Below, piece after piece: positions 17,877 through 27,001 of a stretch of 64,000 bases of DNA. The stretch spans positions 2,123,001 through 2,187,000 of the forward strand of contig NZ_CP088247.1 in assembly GCF_021117295.1 (NCBI RefSeq), in the 5' to 3' direction. Made by a program: the position numbers and the translations under genes. This DNA comes from Methylorubrum sp. B1-46 (lineage in GTDB: Bacteria; Pseudomonadota; Alphaproteobacteria; Rhizobiales; Beijerinckiaceae). Position 1 is the stretch's first letter. Every line of letters starts with the position of its first letter. Under the pieces are notes generated by a model that was given only the letters and a program-made list of their open reading frames with translations, was not told the DNA's origin and did no database searches.

Positions 17877-18053
17877 TTACTTGGCGAGATAGGCCGAGAC
17901 GCTGGACACGCGGGTCCCGACCATCCGGACCGCCTTGCGCAGGCGTTCGTCGGAGACCTGGAGCAGATCGGCCCAGTGCTTGCGGGTGGTGCTGTCGTGG
18001 ATGTCGATATGGGTCGTGTTGCGGGCGCGCAGGTTCTGGTCCACGGAGGACAT
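17877..18053 (-). CDS. DUF3606 small protein
   Basis: A 58-residue protein with the DUF3606 pattern: IDIHDSTTRKHWADLLQVSDERLRKA, then VRMVGTRVSSVSAYLAK. The family is short, cytoplasmic and uncharacterised. The start is uncertain: ATG at 18053 gives the family length, while an in-frame TTG at 18074 would add seven residues. It is encoded alone on the minus strand between two rightward genes. The 250 bp on either side contain nothing else I can identify. Confidence 0.8.
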   Translation of the reverse strand: MSSVDQNLRARNTTHIDIHDSTTRKHWADLLQVSDERLRKAVRMVGTRVSSVSAYLAK

Positions 18054-18306
18054 TTGAGGGCTCGCTGAAATCAAGGGGACCGGCCACCGATGGCCGTTTC
18101 CTTCACAACGCGGTCGGTCGATTTCGGCTCCGGGCGATACGGCGGGAATCCGCGAGATTTTTGCAAGGTTCGGGCGATCCTCGGAGTATCGGCGCGTGGC
18201 CGCCCGACACGTCGCTCAACACCTTGCCGAGCCACCTGCCTTGCCGGGGTGCAGCGCGCCCTGTTATTCGGCCTTCTCGCGGGCTGACAGGCCCGCTCCC
18301 TCTGTC

Positions 18307-18819
18307 ATGGGCCAGACGACGATGCTGGGATCGCCCCCGGTCGCGATCATCATGGGAAGCCAGTCGGACTGGGCAACCATGCGCAATGCCGCCGAGACGC
18401 TGGACGCGCTCGGCGTCGCCTACGATGCCCGCATCGTCTCGGCCCATCGCACCCCGGACCGGCTCGTCGCCTTCGCCAAGGGCGCGCGGGAGGCCGGCTT
18501 CAAGGTGGTGATCGCGGGCGCGGGCGGCGCGGCACATCTGCCCGGCATGGCGGCGGCGATGACGCCGCTGCCGGTCTTCGGCGTGCCCGTCGAGTCCAGG
18601 GCGCTCTCGGGCCAGGACAGCCTGCTCTCCATCGTGCAGATGCCCGCCGGCATCCCCGTCGGCACCCTGGCGATCGGCCGGGCCGGCGCCGTCAATGCCG
18701 CCCTGCTCGCCACCGCCGTGCTGGCGCTGACCGATGCCGACTTGGCCGAACGGCTCGACGCATGGCGCGCCCGCCAGACCGAGGCCGTCGCCGAGCGTCC
18801 GGACCCTTTGCAAACCTGA
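18307..18819 (+). CDS. purE: N5-carboxyaminoimidazole ribonucleotide mutase
   Basis: A 170-residue class I Pur[20 protein letters not shown] near the N-terminus, the substrate loop [24 protein letters not shown] and [22 protein letters not shown]. It converts N5-CAIR to CAIR in purine synthesis, working with PurK. The start is placed at ATG 18307; ATG 18322 is an equally good candidate and the ribosome site is weak for both. It is followed 46 bp later by purK on the same strand, so the two form an operon. Confidence 0.96.
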   Translation: MGQTTMLGSPPVAIIMGSQSDWATMRNAAETLDALGVAYDARIVSAHRTPDRLVAFAKGAREAGFKVVIAGAGGAAHLPGMAAAMTPLPVFGVPVESRALSGQDSLLSIVQMPAGIPVGTLAIGRAGAVNAALLATAVLALTDADLAERLDAWRARQTEAVAERPDPLQT

Positions 18820-18865
18820 TTTTGGCAAGCCTGACCTCACAAGCCTGACAACGACACGAATCACC

Positions 18866-19993
18866 ATGGCTTCTTCCACGTCCACGCCGAACGTCCGGCC
18901 CGGCGGCACCCTCGGCATCGTCGGCGGCGGCCAGCTCGGGCGCATGATCGCGCTCGCCGCGGCCCAGTACGGCCTCAAGGTCCACATCTACGCCCCCGAC
19001 GCCGACAGTCCGGCCTTCGACGTGGCCCATGCCCACACGCTCGCGCCCTATGACGACGCGGCGGCGCTCGCTGCCTTCGCCGATGCCTGCGACGTCGTCA
19101 CCTACGAGTTCGAGAACATCCCCCACGCCACCGCCGCGGTGCTGGCCGAGCACGCGACCCTGCGCCCGAGCGCGACGGCGCTGCTCACCACGCAGGATCG
19201 CCTCTCCGAGAAGGATTTCGTCACGTCGCTTGGCATCCCGACGGCGCCCTACCGGGCGGTCGACACGGTCGAGGATCTGATCCGGGCCCTGGAGGTGCTG
19301 GGCCGTCCCGCCGTGCTGAAGACCCGGCGCTTCGGCTATGACGGCAAGGGCCAGCGGATGATCCGCGAGGGCGACGACCCGGCCGCCCTTTTGGCCGAGT
19401 TCAAGGGCGTGCCCTGCATCCTCGAAGGCTTCGTGCCGTTCGAGCGCGAGATCTCGGTGGTCGCCGCCCGCGGACCCGATGGCGCGTTCGCGGCCTACGA
19501 CCCCTGCGCCAACGAGCACCGCGACCATATCCTCGCCCTCACGCGCGTGCCCGCGCCGGGGCTGACGCGCGCGACCGGTGAGGCGGCCATCGCCATCGCT
19601 CGCTCCATCGCCGAGGCGCTGGACTATGTCGGCGTGCTTGCGGTCGAGATGTTCGAGATCGCCGGGGCTGACGGCGCCGCCCGCCTCGTCGTCAACGAGA
19701 TCGCGCCGCGCGTGCACAATTCCGGGCACTGGACGATCGAGGGCGCGCTGACCTCCCAATTCGCGCAGACCGTGCGCGCCGTCTGCGGCTGGCCGCTGGG
19801 CGACACCGCCCGCACCGGCGGCATGGCGGTGGAGATGGAGAACCTCATCGGCGATCAGGCCGAGGCCTGGGCCGGACTGCTGGCGGAGCCGGGTGCCCAC
19901 CTTCACCTCTACGGCAAGGCCGAGGCCCGCCCCGGCCGCAAGATGGGCCACGTCACCCGGCTCGGAGTGCCTCAAAAAACGCCCGCTCACTGA
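18866..19993 (+). CDS. purK: N5-carboxyaminoimidazole ribonucleotide synthase, C-terminus supplied by a repeat
   Basis: A 375-residue ATP-grasp enzyme. It opens with GTLGIVGGGQLGRM (the nucleotide/AIR-binding loop), followed by TYEFENIP, the central LKTRRFGYDGKGQ and the metal-binding VNEIAPRVHNSGHWTIEGA. It makes N5-CAIR from AIR, bicarbonate and ATP. The conserved body ends around KMGHVTRLG; the last residues (VPQKTPAH) and the TGA are encoded by the left arm of a family I repeat that begins at 19965. The repeat therefore inserted at, or replaced, the natural end of the gene. All catalytic parts are intact. Confidence 0.95.
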   Translation: MASSTSTPNVRPGGTLGIVGGGQLGRMIALAAAQYGLKVHIYAPDADSPAFDVAHAHTLAPYDDAAALAAFADACDVVTYEFENIPHATAAVLAEHATLRPSATALLTTQDRLSEKDFVTSLGIPTAPYRAVDTVEDLIRALEVLGRPAVLKTRRFGYDGKGQRMIREGDDPAALLAEFKGVPCILEGFVPFEREISVVAARGPDGAFAAYDPCANEHRDHILALTRVPAPGLTRATGEAAIAIARSIAEALDYVGVLAVEMFEIAGADGAARLVVNEIAPRVHNSGHWTIEGALTSQFAQTVRAVCGWPLGDTARTGGMAVEMENLIGDQAEAWAGLLAEPGAHLHLYGKAEARPGRKMGHVTRLGVPQKTPAH

Positions 19994-20040
19994 CCGTTCT
20001 CGCTCTGGCGCGGGCAGCGGGCGTGCTGTGAGAGACACTC
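19965..20040 (-). repeat. Family I dispersed hairpin repeat, copy C (inside the purK 3' end)
   Basis: GAGTGCCTCAAAAAACGCCCG on the left and GCGGGCGTGCTGTGAGAGACACTC on the right, inverted relative to copies A, B and D. Bases 19965-19993 are the end of the purK coding sequence, including its stop. Confidence 0.9.
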
Positions 20041-20489
20041 AAGCTGCCCGGCTGAGGTGCTCCCCGGCGAAATCGCCGCCGGTTCGGCGCGAGGGCGCGC
20101 ATCGAGCGACTCCGACGCTGAGCCGTTCGATCTGTCGCCTCTTCGCAACAGCAAACCTCCGTCGAACCCCGTTCGGTGCCTCGGCCGAAGCGTTGAAGAC
20201 GCGAGCCACACCTTCGCCACATCCCGAGGTTTCAGCGGAGAGGACAGGGCGTTCGCGGAAAGCACGGTGCGCGTTCTACCGGTCTTCGCCGGACGAACGA
20301 GCCCGCTCTTGACCGGTTTCGGCTCAAAAACCTCCGCTTCACGGCCCGCGCCGGCCATGCGGATGTTTTGCGAGACCGTTTAAGCGCCCATTCACCGTGT
20401 TGCGGCAGCGTGCGCGCGACGGGATGATCCGGGCCCTTGAGGGGCCGCCGCGGAGATCCGGACGAGCGGGCGCGGGGGAGAACGTGAAG
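20041..20489. other. Intergenic region between purK and the TPR lipoprotein gene
   Basis: About 450 bp after the family I repeat. Reading frames on both strands lack conserved motifs and ribosome sites. I see no RNA gene. A purine-rich GGGGGAG near 20475 is the ribosome site for the next gene. Confidence 0.5.
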
Positions 20490-21350
20490 ATGATCGGGAT
20501 GACGCTGGACGGACGCAAGGCGGGGCTGATCGGGGCCCTCGCGCTGACGGCCGCGGCGCTGGCCGGCTGCGAGACCTATGGCAGCGCGACCGCCCCGCGC
20601 CAGTTCGCGGTGCTGGAGACCGACACCACGGGCGCCACCAACGTCAACATCGCCTCGCTCAGCGACGTGATCTCGCGCAACCCCTCGGATGCCGGCGCCT
20701 ACGTCACCCGCGGGGCCGCCTATGCCCGCTCGGGCCAGTTCGGCGAGGCGATCACCGATTTCTCGAAGGCGATCCAGCTCGATCCGAACTCGGCCTCGGC
20801 CTACAACAACCGGGCGCTCGCCTACCGCCAGACCGGCCGCAACGACGCCGCGATGCAGGATTTCTCGAAGGCGATCGCCACCGATCCGAACTTCTCCGCC
20901 GCCTATATCGGCCGGGCCAACCTCGAGCGCGCGCAGGGCGACCTCAACGGCGCGCTCAACGACCTCAACGTCGCGATCCGTCTCGCCCCCGAATCGGCCG
21001 AGGCCTACCACGCCCGCGGTCTCGTGCGGCAGAAGCAGGGCCAGAACCCGGAGGCGATCGGCGACTTCGCGGCCGCGATCGACCGCAATCCCTTCGTCGC
21101 CGCGCCCTACGCCGCCCGCGGCCAGAGCCTGATCTCGCTGGGCCAGTACGACAAGGCGATCGAGGACTTCAACGCGGCGCTCAATGTCAACGCGAAGGAT
21201 GCCGGGTCCTGGGCCTATCGCGGCCTCGCCTACGAGAAGACGAACCGCCGCAAGGAGGCGAGCGAGAGCTACCAGCAGGCGGCTCGCCTCGACCCCAACA
21301 ACGCCGTGGCCAAGCAGGGCGTCGGCCGCATGCAGGGCGGCCTGTTCTAA
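20490..21350 (+). CDS. TPR-repeat lipoprotein
   Basis: A 286-residue protein. A type II signal peptide ends in the lipobox LAGC, so the mature protein is a lipid-anchored envelope protein. It is followed by about seven 34-residue tetratricopeptide repeats (AYVTRGAAYARSGQFGEAI, AYNNRALAYRQTGRNDAAM, WAYRGLAYEKTNRRKEAS). The NlpI-like layout suggests a scaffold for envelope enzymes, but the partner is unknown. ATG at 20490 has GGGGGAG 9 bp upstream. The last base of the TAA stop is the first base of a family I repeat. Confidence 0.9.
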   Translation: MIGMTLDGRKAGLIGALALTAAALAGCETYGSATAPRQFAVLETDTTGATNVNIASLSDVISRNPSDAGAYVTRGAAYARSGQFGEAITDFSKAIQLDPNSASAYNNRALAYRQTGRNDAAMQDFSKAIATDPNFSAAYIGRANLERAQGDLNGALNDLNVAIRLAPESAEAYHARGLVRQKQGQNPEAIGDFAAAIDRNPFVAAPYAARGQSLISLGQYDKAIEDFNAALNVNAKDAGSWAYRGLAYEKTNRRKEASESYQQAARLDPNNAVAKQGVGRMQGGLF

Positions 21351-21430
21351 GTGTCTCTCACAAAACGCCCGTCGCGCTGTCCTCGCCAGGGCGAGAACGG
21401 TCGGTGACTGGGAGTTTTGTGAGGCACTCT
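21350..21430 (+). repeat. Family I dispersed hairpin repeat, copy D
   Basis: AGTGTCTCTCACAAAACGCCCG on the left and GGGAGTTTTGTGAGGCACTCT on the right. The left arm carries the CGCCC variant and the right arm the CTCCC-type variant, so it is not a perfect palindrome. It begins exactly at the stop codon of the TPR lipoprotein gene. Confidence 0.9.
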
Positions 21431-21436
21431 AAGACG

Positions 21437-21480
21437 TCGCCCGTTTCGAAAGTCCGGCGGACCGCCTTTCGGGGCGATGC
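21437..21480. repeat. Family II palindromic repeat, copy 2 (diverged)
   Basis: GTCGCCCGTTTCGAAAGTCCGG, then CGGACCGCCTTTCGGGGCGATGC. It has the same CGAAAG / CTTTCGGG core as the other family II copies but more mismatches. It lies directly after a family I copy. The rest of the interval up to 21773 shows nothing else. Confidence 0.6.
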
Positions 21481-21773
21481 GCGAGCGCCGTCGCCGATCT
21501 GATGGCATCAGGTCGGCGGCCGCGATCCTGGCGTCAACGCGTCTCCTTTCGAGAGGCCGGCGCACCTCCCCGTCGAAAGGCGCAGCGCAACACCATCGCT
21601 GAGAGCCGGCCGCCGAATCTCGAGGAGGCGTCCGGCCGCTCCACTGGCGAGCCCGGCTTCCGGTTGCGGGCAACGTGAAACCTGTGAGCGAGGCTCCGCG
21701 AAAAGCATTTCCCGGTCTATACTCCCATCCCGACGCGATCCCGAACGGATCGGGGCGAGTGGAGGGTAGGCCG

Positions 21774-22154
21774 ATGTCGGATGGATCCGAGCTGCTCAAC
21801 GGACGGCGTGTCCTCGTGGTCGAGGACGAGTACTTCATCGCCGATGATATGCGGCGTGTGTTCGAGGAGAACGGGGCGCAGGTGATCGGTCCCGTCGGGA
21901 ACATCGACGACGCCCTGGCGATGATTGCGGAAACCCCCCGCATCGACGGCGCGGTCCTCGACATCAACCTGCGCGAGGTCATGGTCTTCCCGGTCGCCGA
22001 CGCGCTCAGGGCCCGCGGCGTGCCGTTCGTCTTCGCCACCGGCTACGAGGAGAACGCCGTTCCGAACCGCCTGCGGGACGCGATCCACTGCGAGAAGCCG
22101 ATCGAGCCGGCGCGCCTTGCCGAGGCGCTGTTCGGCCAGGCCGTCGCCTGCTGA
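21774..22154 (+). CDS. Single-domain response regulator
   Basis: A 126-residue receiver domain with no output domain. The acidic pair is in VLVVEDEYF (near residue 17), the phosphoacceptor Asp in DGAVLDINLR (near residue 62), a Thr in FVFATGYE, and the conserved Lys in HCEKPIEP. GGAGGG lies just before the ATG. It is probably a phosphotransfer or sink component for a histidine kinase of the HWE type, which in this order often pairs with such short receivers. No kinase is adjacent. Confidence 0.9.
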   Translation: MSDGSELLNGRRVLVVEDEYFIADDMRRVFEENGAQVIGPVGNIDDALAMIAETPRIDGAVLDINLREVMVFPVADALRARGVPFVFATGYEENAVPNRLRDAIHCEKPIEPARLAEALFGQAVAC

Positions 22155-22218
22155 GCGCGGGCATCGTCCCTCGAATCGACCGCGGGCCCGACGATCGCGT
22201 TGCCGCCGCCGGGCGCGT

Positions 22219-23214
22219 TCAGCCCGGCGCGTTCTCCGGCCTCCGGTGCTCGCAGGCGATGCGGCGGACCGTGCCGGTGTTCGAGCGGTAGACCACCGTC
22301 TCCGTCTCGATCAGGCCGGGGCTGAAACGCACGCCCGAGAGCAGGGCCCCGGTGGTCACGCCGGTGGCCGCGACGATGACGTCGCCCCGGGCCATGTCGT
22401 GCATGTCGTATTTCCGGTTCGGCTCGGTGATGCCCATCTTCGCCGCCCGCGCCCGCTTGTCGGCGGAATCGAGGATCAGCCGGCCCTGCATCTGCCCGCC
22501 GATGCAGCGCAGCGCGCTCGCGGCGATCACGCCCTCCGGCGCGGCGCCGGTGCCCATGTAGATGTCGACGCCGGTCTCGTCGGGCTTGGTGCAGTGGATG
22601 ATCGCGGCGATGTCGCCATCCGAGATCAGGCGGATGCTGGCGCCGGTGTCGCGCACGGCGGCGATCAGGTCCATGTGCCGGGGCCGGTCGAGGATGATCG
22701 CGGTGACGCCTGCGGGCTCGACGCCCTTGGCGCGGGCGAGCGAGGCGATGTTCTGGGCCGGGCTCCAGTCGAGATCGACCGTGCCGGGCGGGTAGCCGGG
22801 GCCGATGGCGATCTTCTGCATGTACACGTCGGGCGCGGCGAGCAGCGAGCCGCGCTCGGCCAGCGCCATCACAGCGATGGCGCCCGGCATGTCCTTGGCG
22901 CAGAGCGTGGTGCCTTCCAGCGGATCGACCGCGATATCCACGGACGGACCGTTGCCGGTGCCGACGGGCTCGCCGATGAACAGCATCGGGGCCTCGTCGC
23001 GCTCGCCCTCGCCGATCACCACGCGGCCCTCGATCGGCAGCACCATCAGTTCGGCGCGCATGGCATCGACGGCGGCCTGATCCGCCTCCTTCTCGCGGCC
23101 GTGGCCGCGCAGGCGGGCTGCGGCGATGGCGGCGGCCTCCGTCACCCGCACCAGTTCGAGCGTCAGGCCCCGCGCCGTGGGATCGCTGAAGATCCCGGTA
23201 TTGGCCACCGACAT
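22219..23214 (-). CDS. glpX: Fructose-1,6-bisphosphatase, class II
   Basis: A 331-residue GlpX-type phosphatase. Visible motifs are EAAAIAAARLRGHG, the metal-binding VVIGEGERDEAPML, VDIAVDPLEGT, and the C-terminal GDVIVAATGVTTGALL. It dephosphorylates fructose-1,6-bisphosphate in gluconeogenesis; some relatives also accept sedoheptulose bisphosphate. It lies downstream of hom on the same strand with a 176-bp gap, an order common in this bacterial order. Confidence 0.96.
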   Translation of the reverse strand: MSVANTGIFSDPTARGLTLELVRVTEAAAIAAARLRGHGREKEADQAAVDAMRAELMVLPIEGRVVIGEGERDEAPMLFIGEPVGTGNGPSVDIAVDPLEGTTLCAKDMPGAIAVMALAERGSLLAAPDVYMQKIAIGPGYPPGTVDLDWSPAQNIASLARAKGVEPAGVTAIILDRPRHMDLIAAVRDTGASIRLISDGDIAAIIHCTKPDETGVDIYMGTGAAPEGVIAASALRCIGGQMQGRLILDSADKRARAAKMGITEPNRKYDMHDMARGDVIVAATGVTTGALLSGVRFSPGLIETETVVYRSNTGTVRRIACEHRRPENAPG

Positions 23215-23390
23215 CGCGCTTCGTTCCTTATCCCCTGGGTCCGGCCTGTTTTCGGCCGGTGCCGATTGCCGGCCATCGCCCCGGCTGCGCCCGAGCGCGT
23301 GCGGGACGAGACGCGATGTGATGCTGTTTCGTTCCTGAACCGGATGTTACCTCCGGCAGCATCTTGCCGGAAGCGCGGCCGGCCTCCGGC

Positions 23391-24713
23391 CTATTCGCGC
23401 TCGATCCGGATCAATTGCGGCGCCTCGGCGAGCAGGCCGTCGCGGTCGATGGCGGCCAGCGCCTTGCGGACATTGCCCTCGGTGGCGGCGTAGGTGATCA
23501 GCACCAGCGGCACCGGCTGGCCGGACAGGCCCTGCGGGTCGCTGGAGGCGGCCTTGGCCGAGCGGCGCTGAACGATGCTCTCGATCGAGATGTTGGCCTC
23601 CGCCATCCGGGTGGCGACGCCGGCCGCGACGCCGGTCCGATCGTGAACCGTGAGGCGGATGTAGTAGCCGCCCTCGTGGCGCTGCATCTCGACCCGCCGG
23701 GGGCTTGCGAGGTTCGCCACCGGCTGCCCAAAGGTCGGGCGCACGACACCGGACGCCACATCGGTGATGTCGGCGACGACCGCGGAGGCCGTGGCCGCCC
23801 CGCCGGCGCCGGGGCCGATCAGGGTCAGCTCGCCGACCGCGTCGGCATCGACTGTGACGGCGTTGGTCACGCCCATCACCTGGGCGATGGCCGAGGCCTT
23901 CGCCACCATGGTCGGGTGCACCCGCTGCTCGATGCCCTCGGCGGTCGCCTGTGCGACGCCCAGCAGCTTGATACGGTAGCCGAGTTCGTCGGCCATGGTG
24001 AGGTCGAGGGGCTGGATCGCCGAGATGCCCTCGACGGAAACACCCTCGGCGTCGATCTCCACGCCGAAGGCGAGGCTCGTGAGAATGGCGAGCTTGTGGG
24101 CGGTGTCGAAGCCCTCGACGTCGAAGGTCGGGTCGGCCTCGGCGTAGCCCAGCGCCTGCGCGTCCTTGAGGCAGGCTTCGAAGGTCAGTCCCTCCGCCTC
24201 CATGCGGCTGAGGATGTAGTTGCAGGTGCCGTTGAGGATTCCGTAGACGCGGCTGATCGTGTTGCCGGTCAGCCCCTCGCGGATCGCCTTGATCACCGGG
24301 ATGCCGCCGGCCACCGACGCCTCGTAGGCGAGCGCCACGCCGCGCTCCTCGGCCAGGCGGGCGAGCGCCGCGCCGTGATGGGCGAGCAGCGCCTTGTTGG
24401 CGGTCACGACATGCTTGCCGGCGCCGAGCGCCGCCTCGACCGCTGCCTTGGCCGCCCCTTCCGAGCCGCCGACGAGTTCGACGAACACGTCGATCTCGCC
24501 CGAGCGCGCCAGCTCCACCGGATCGTCGAACCAGTGCAGGCCCGAGAGGTCCACGCCGCGGTCGCGGCTCCGGTCGCGGGCGGAGACGGCGGTGACGGTG
24601 ATGGTGCGGCCGGTCGTGGCGGTGAGCGCCTCGGCGCGGCGGGCGACCATGCCCAGGACGGAGGCACCGACCGTGCCGAGCCCCGCGATACCGAGGCGAA
24701 GGGTCTGCGTCAT
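23391..24713 (-). CDS. hom: Homoserine dehydrogenase
   Basis: A 440-residue protein. An N-terminal Rossmann domain (LGIAGLGTVGASVL) is followed by the catalytic region with ANKALLAHHG, GGIPVIKAIREGL and LNGTCNYIL, and DAQALGYAEADP. A C-terminal ACT domain (YYIRLTVHDRTGVAAGVATRMAE) indicates threonine feedback control. It reduces aspartate semialdehyde to homoserine for threonine and methionine synthesis. ATG at 24713 gives the standard start MTQTLRLGIAG. Confidence 0.97.
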   Translation of the reverse strand: MTQTLRLGIAGLGTVGASVLGMVARRAEALTATTGRTITVTAVSARDRSRDRGVDLSGLHWFDDPVELARSGEIDVFVELVGGSEGAAKAAVEAALGAGKHVVTANKALLAHHGAALARLAEERGVALAYEASVAGGIPVIKAIREGLTGNTISRVYGILNGTCNYILSRMEAEGLTFEACLKDAQALGYAEADPTFDVEGFDTAHKLAILTSLAFGVEIDAEGVSVEGISAIQPLDLTMADELGYRIKLLGVAQATAEGIEQRVHPTMVAKASAIAQVMGVTNAVTVDADAVGELTLIGPGAGGAATASAVVADITDVASGVVRPTFGQPVANLASPRRVEMQRHEGGYYIRLTVHDRTGVAAGVATRMAEANISIESIVQRRSAKAASSDPQGLSGQPVPLVLITYAATEGNVRKALAAIDRDGLLAEAPQLIRIERE

Positions 24714-25153
24714 GGGAGTTCGCACCGTGATCGACGTTGGCACCGGATCCGTTCCGGATCGCCGCCCGCTATCCACGGCCGCTCGAGAACCCGCTTCGGA
24801 AGCGGTGGGGCGAGGGGCGTCGGGACACATCCGGAACGGCGCGCACTTCTGCAACGATTTGGGGGCGGTGCGCAAGGAAACGGGGCGGCAAGGAAACGGC
24901 ACGGCAAGGGAAACGGGGCAGCCCGCATGTGCCGCCCGGTCCTCCGGCTCAGGGATCCGGTCACAGGTGTTTCACCGCACGCCCGACTCGCGCGGGACCC
25001 ACGTGGCGGCCGGCAGAGAAACGGCATGCCGAAGATTGGCCTCAAACCACGCGTTCTTCTCCCCGATGGCACTGCCACGCTTGAGCCGCGGGCTCGGCGG
25101 TGGTGCCGACGGTGATGCGACCGCGCTCGGCGCGATTCTGAGGAGTTTCGACG
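24714..25153. other. Divergent intergenic region upstream of hom
   Basis: 440 bp between hom (leftward) and a secreted-protein gene (rightward). No gene, repeat family member or known riboswitch is visible. The last 15 bp contain GAGGAG, the ribosome site of the next gene. Promoters for both genes must lie here. Confidence 0.5.
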
Positions 25154-25453
25154 ATGAGGAACATCCTTCTCGGCGGTGTTGTGGCCGGCGCCCTGGCGCT
25201 CGGCGCCGCGCCCGCCGCTCAGGCACGCGACGGCATCGGGCCGGGCGGGGCGGCGGCGCTCGGCCTGCTCGGCGGCCTCGCCGTCGGCGGCGCCATCGCG
25301 GCGGCCAACGATCCCTACTATCCGGGCAAGCCGGTCTACCGGGCACCCCCGCCGCCGGTCTATGTCGAGGGGCCGATCTGCCACTTCGAGCGCCGCGAGA
25401 CCATCGACCCCTACGGCGACATCTATGTCCGGCGCGTGCGCGTCTGCGAGTGA
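25154..25453 (+). CDS. Small secreted hypothetical protein
   Basis: A 99-residue protein with a clear Sec signal peptide (basic MRN start, hydrophobic core, cleavage near AQA-RD at residue 24), then a glycine/alanine-rich hydrophobic stretch, a proline-rich segment, and a C-terminal part with two cysteines (PICHFERRE and VRVCE) that could form a disulfide. GAGGAG precedes the ATG. This architecture is common among small envelope proteins of methylobacteria. Function unknown. Confidence 0.8.
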   Translation: MRNILLGGVVAGALALGAAPAAQARDGIGPGGAAALGLLGGLAVGGAIAAANDPYYPGKPVYRAPPPPVYVEGPICHFERRETIDPYGDIYVRRVRVCE

Positions 25454-25463
25454 GGCCGCTTCT

Positions 25464-25483
25464 CTCCTCCCTTCGGGGAGGAG
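25464..25483. terminator. Bidirectional hairpin with UUCG loop
   Basis: A perfect 8-bp stem CTCCTCCC / GGGAGGAG closed by the extra-stable TTCG tetraloop, located between two convergent genes (stops at 25453 and 25490). There is no long T tract, so it is a probable rather than certain terminator. Confidence 0.65.
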
Positions 25484-25489
25484 TCGGTT

Positions 25490-26473
25490 TCAGCGCAGTT
25501 GCAGGCTGTCCACCACTTGGCGGAACAGCGGTAGCATCTGCTCCCGCTGGTCGGCGCGGGTGACGCCGACCGCGCGGATATAGCCGTCCGGGTTGAAGCG
25601 GATCGTCTGCGAGACCACCACCGGCTGGCCCGAGGGGATGTCGGTGGCGCGGGCCACGATCTCGTGCCAGTCGACGCCGTTCTGCCGGTAGCTCTGTGAG
25701 CGCTCGACCACGAAATCCTTCATCGTTTGGTTGGCGTAGAGCGAGGCGCGGGCGAAGCCGTCGCGCTGCTCCTGGGGCGTGGCCTGCTGCACCGCCTGGG
25801 CGATCACCAGAATCGGCTGTTCCAGGTTCGAGACCTGATCGCGCGGGCCGAGGGTCAGCAGCACGGAATTGCCCGCCAGCGCCCGGACCGGGCGGAAGCC
25901 CGCGAGATCGCCGATGCGGAAGGGCAGGGCGGCGACCTGATCGTCGAGGCTCAACGCCCCGCGGATGCGCACGCCCGTGAGCAGGCCGCGCATGGTCTCG
26001 TCGGTTTCGGCCTCGACGGCGGCCTGGGCGATGATGATGCCGGTCACTTCCTTGGCGCCGACGATCAGAAGCCACTTGCGTGCCGCCGGCATGCCCTTCC
26101 CGTCGGCCGGCGTCGGCTCGCCGGTGAACAGAACGCCCTCGGCCCCGCCATCGAGCGTCACCGGCTTGCGGCTCTGGACGACGAGGCCCTGCGTCTTGAG
26201 GTTCTCGTCGGTGAAGCTCTGCTTGAGTTCCGGATAGGCGCCGGCCGGCAGTTCGACGACGGAGAGCATCGCGCCGCCGCCGGTCCGCTCGAAGCCGGTG
26301 AAGCGCTTCGAGAGCACCATGCTCGAGGGAGGCTTGAAGCCGAAGCGGGAGCTCGGCGGGAAAACCGCATCCTCGGCGCGCGCCGAGGAGGGGAGGGACA
26401 CGGCCCCCGCCAGCAAAGCCGCCGCGAGGAGGGCGGCCGCAAGCCCGCGGGAGAACAGACGCAACGGCATCAC
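25490..26473 (-). CDS. Secreted hypothetical protein
   Basis: A 327-residue protein with a Sec signal peptide (long alanine/leucine core, cleavage near SARA-ED around residue 33). The mature part has alternating strands without membrane segments: RFTGFERTGGGAMLSVVELP in the first half and FRQVVDSLQL at the end. It looks like a soluble periplasmic protein of about 31 kDa. I do not recognise the family. It is downstream of a small membrane-protein gene on the same strand and convergent with the small secreted-protein gene. Confidence 0.8.
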   Translation of the reverse strand: MMPLRLFSRGLAAALLAAALLAGAVSLPSSARAEDAVFPPSSRFGFKPPSSMVLSKRFTGFERTGGGAMLSVVELPAGAYPELKQSFTDENLKTQGLVVQSRKPVTLDGGAEGVLFTGEPTPADGKGMPAARKWLLIVGAKEVTGIIIAQAAVEAETDETMRGLLTGVRIRGALSLDDQVAALPFRIGDLAGFRPVRALAGNSVLLTLGPRDQVSNLEQPILVIAQAVQQATPQEQRDGFARASLYANQTMKDFVVERSQSYRQNGVDWHEIVARATDIPSGQPVVVSQTIRFNPDGYIRAVGVTRADQREQMLPLFRQVVDSLQLR

Positions 26474-26587
26474 AGGTTGTCTCCGAAGAGCCCTTCTCGG
26501 GTGAGGCTCATTCGCGATGGGTCGTCTGCCGCGAATATCCTGTCAAGCGCGGCAGAACGCCGAAGCGCCCCGGGCGCCGGGCCGGGA

Positions 26588-26956
26588 TTACCGCCCGCGC
26601 CAGCGCCGCCATTGCCGCTCGATCCAACGGGCGGACTTCTCCATCGGCACTTTGAGGCCGGGGACATCCTGAGCGAGTAGCGCGAGGCCGAGCGGCAGCA
26701 TCCACAGGCCCAGAACCGGCAGGATCGAGAAGATGCCGCCGAGCATCAGCAGGATCGCGGCCACGAGCCGCACGGGAAAGCGCGCCGGCTCGCGCAGCCA
26801 CCGGACCATGCGCTGCGCCCGCTCCGGAAGCTTCGCGGTGGCGCGGTCGACCCGCTCGTCCCAGTCGCGCGCCGTGACCGGCGCCGTGGGCTGCGGCTGG
26901 GTCGACCGTTCGGTCTGCGTGGCTCGGGCCTGTTCCATGAGGGGCGCGTTCTCCAT
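26588..26956 (-). CDS. Small membrane protein
   Basis: A 122-residue protein. The N-terminal 55 residues are polar and charged. One hydrophobic hairpin (FPVRLVAAILLMLGGIFSIL and LGLWMLPLGLALLAQ) is followed by a strongly basic tail (WIERQWRRWRGR). It resembles small PGPGW-like transmembrane proteins in layout only. The start is uncertain: ATG 26956 overlaps its own GAGAGG, and ATG 26938 is an alternative. Likely inner membrane; function unknown. Confidence 0.7.
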   Translation of the reverse strand: MENAPLMEQARATQTERSTQPQPTAPVTARDWDERVDRATAKLPERAQRMVRWLREPARFPVRLVAAILLMLGGIFSILPVLGLWMLPLGLALLAQDVPGLKVPMEKSARWIERQWRRWRGR

Positions 26957-27001
26957 CCTCTCAGAATGACGAAACCGGCCGAAAGGTTCGCGTGCGGCCG
27001 C

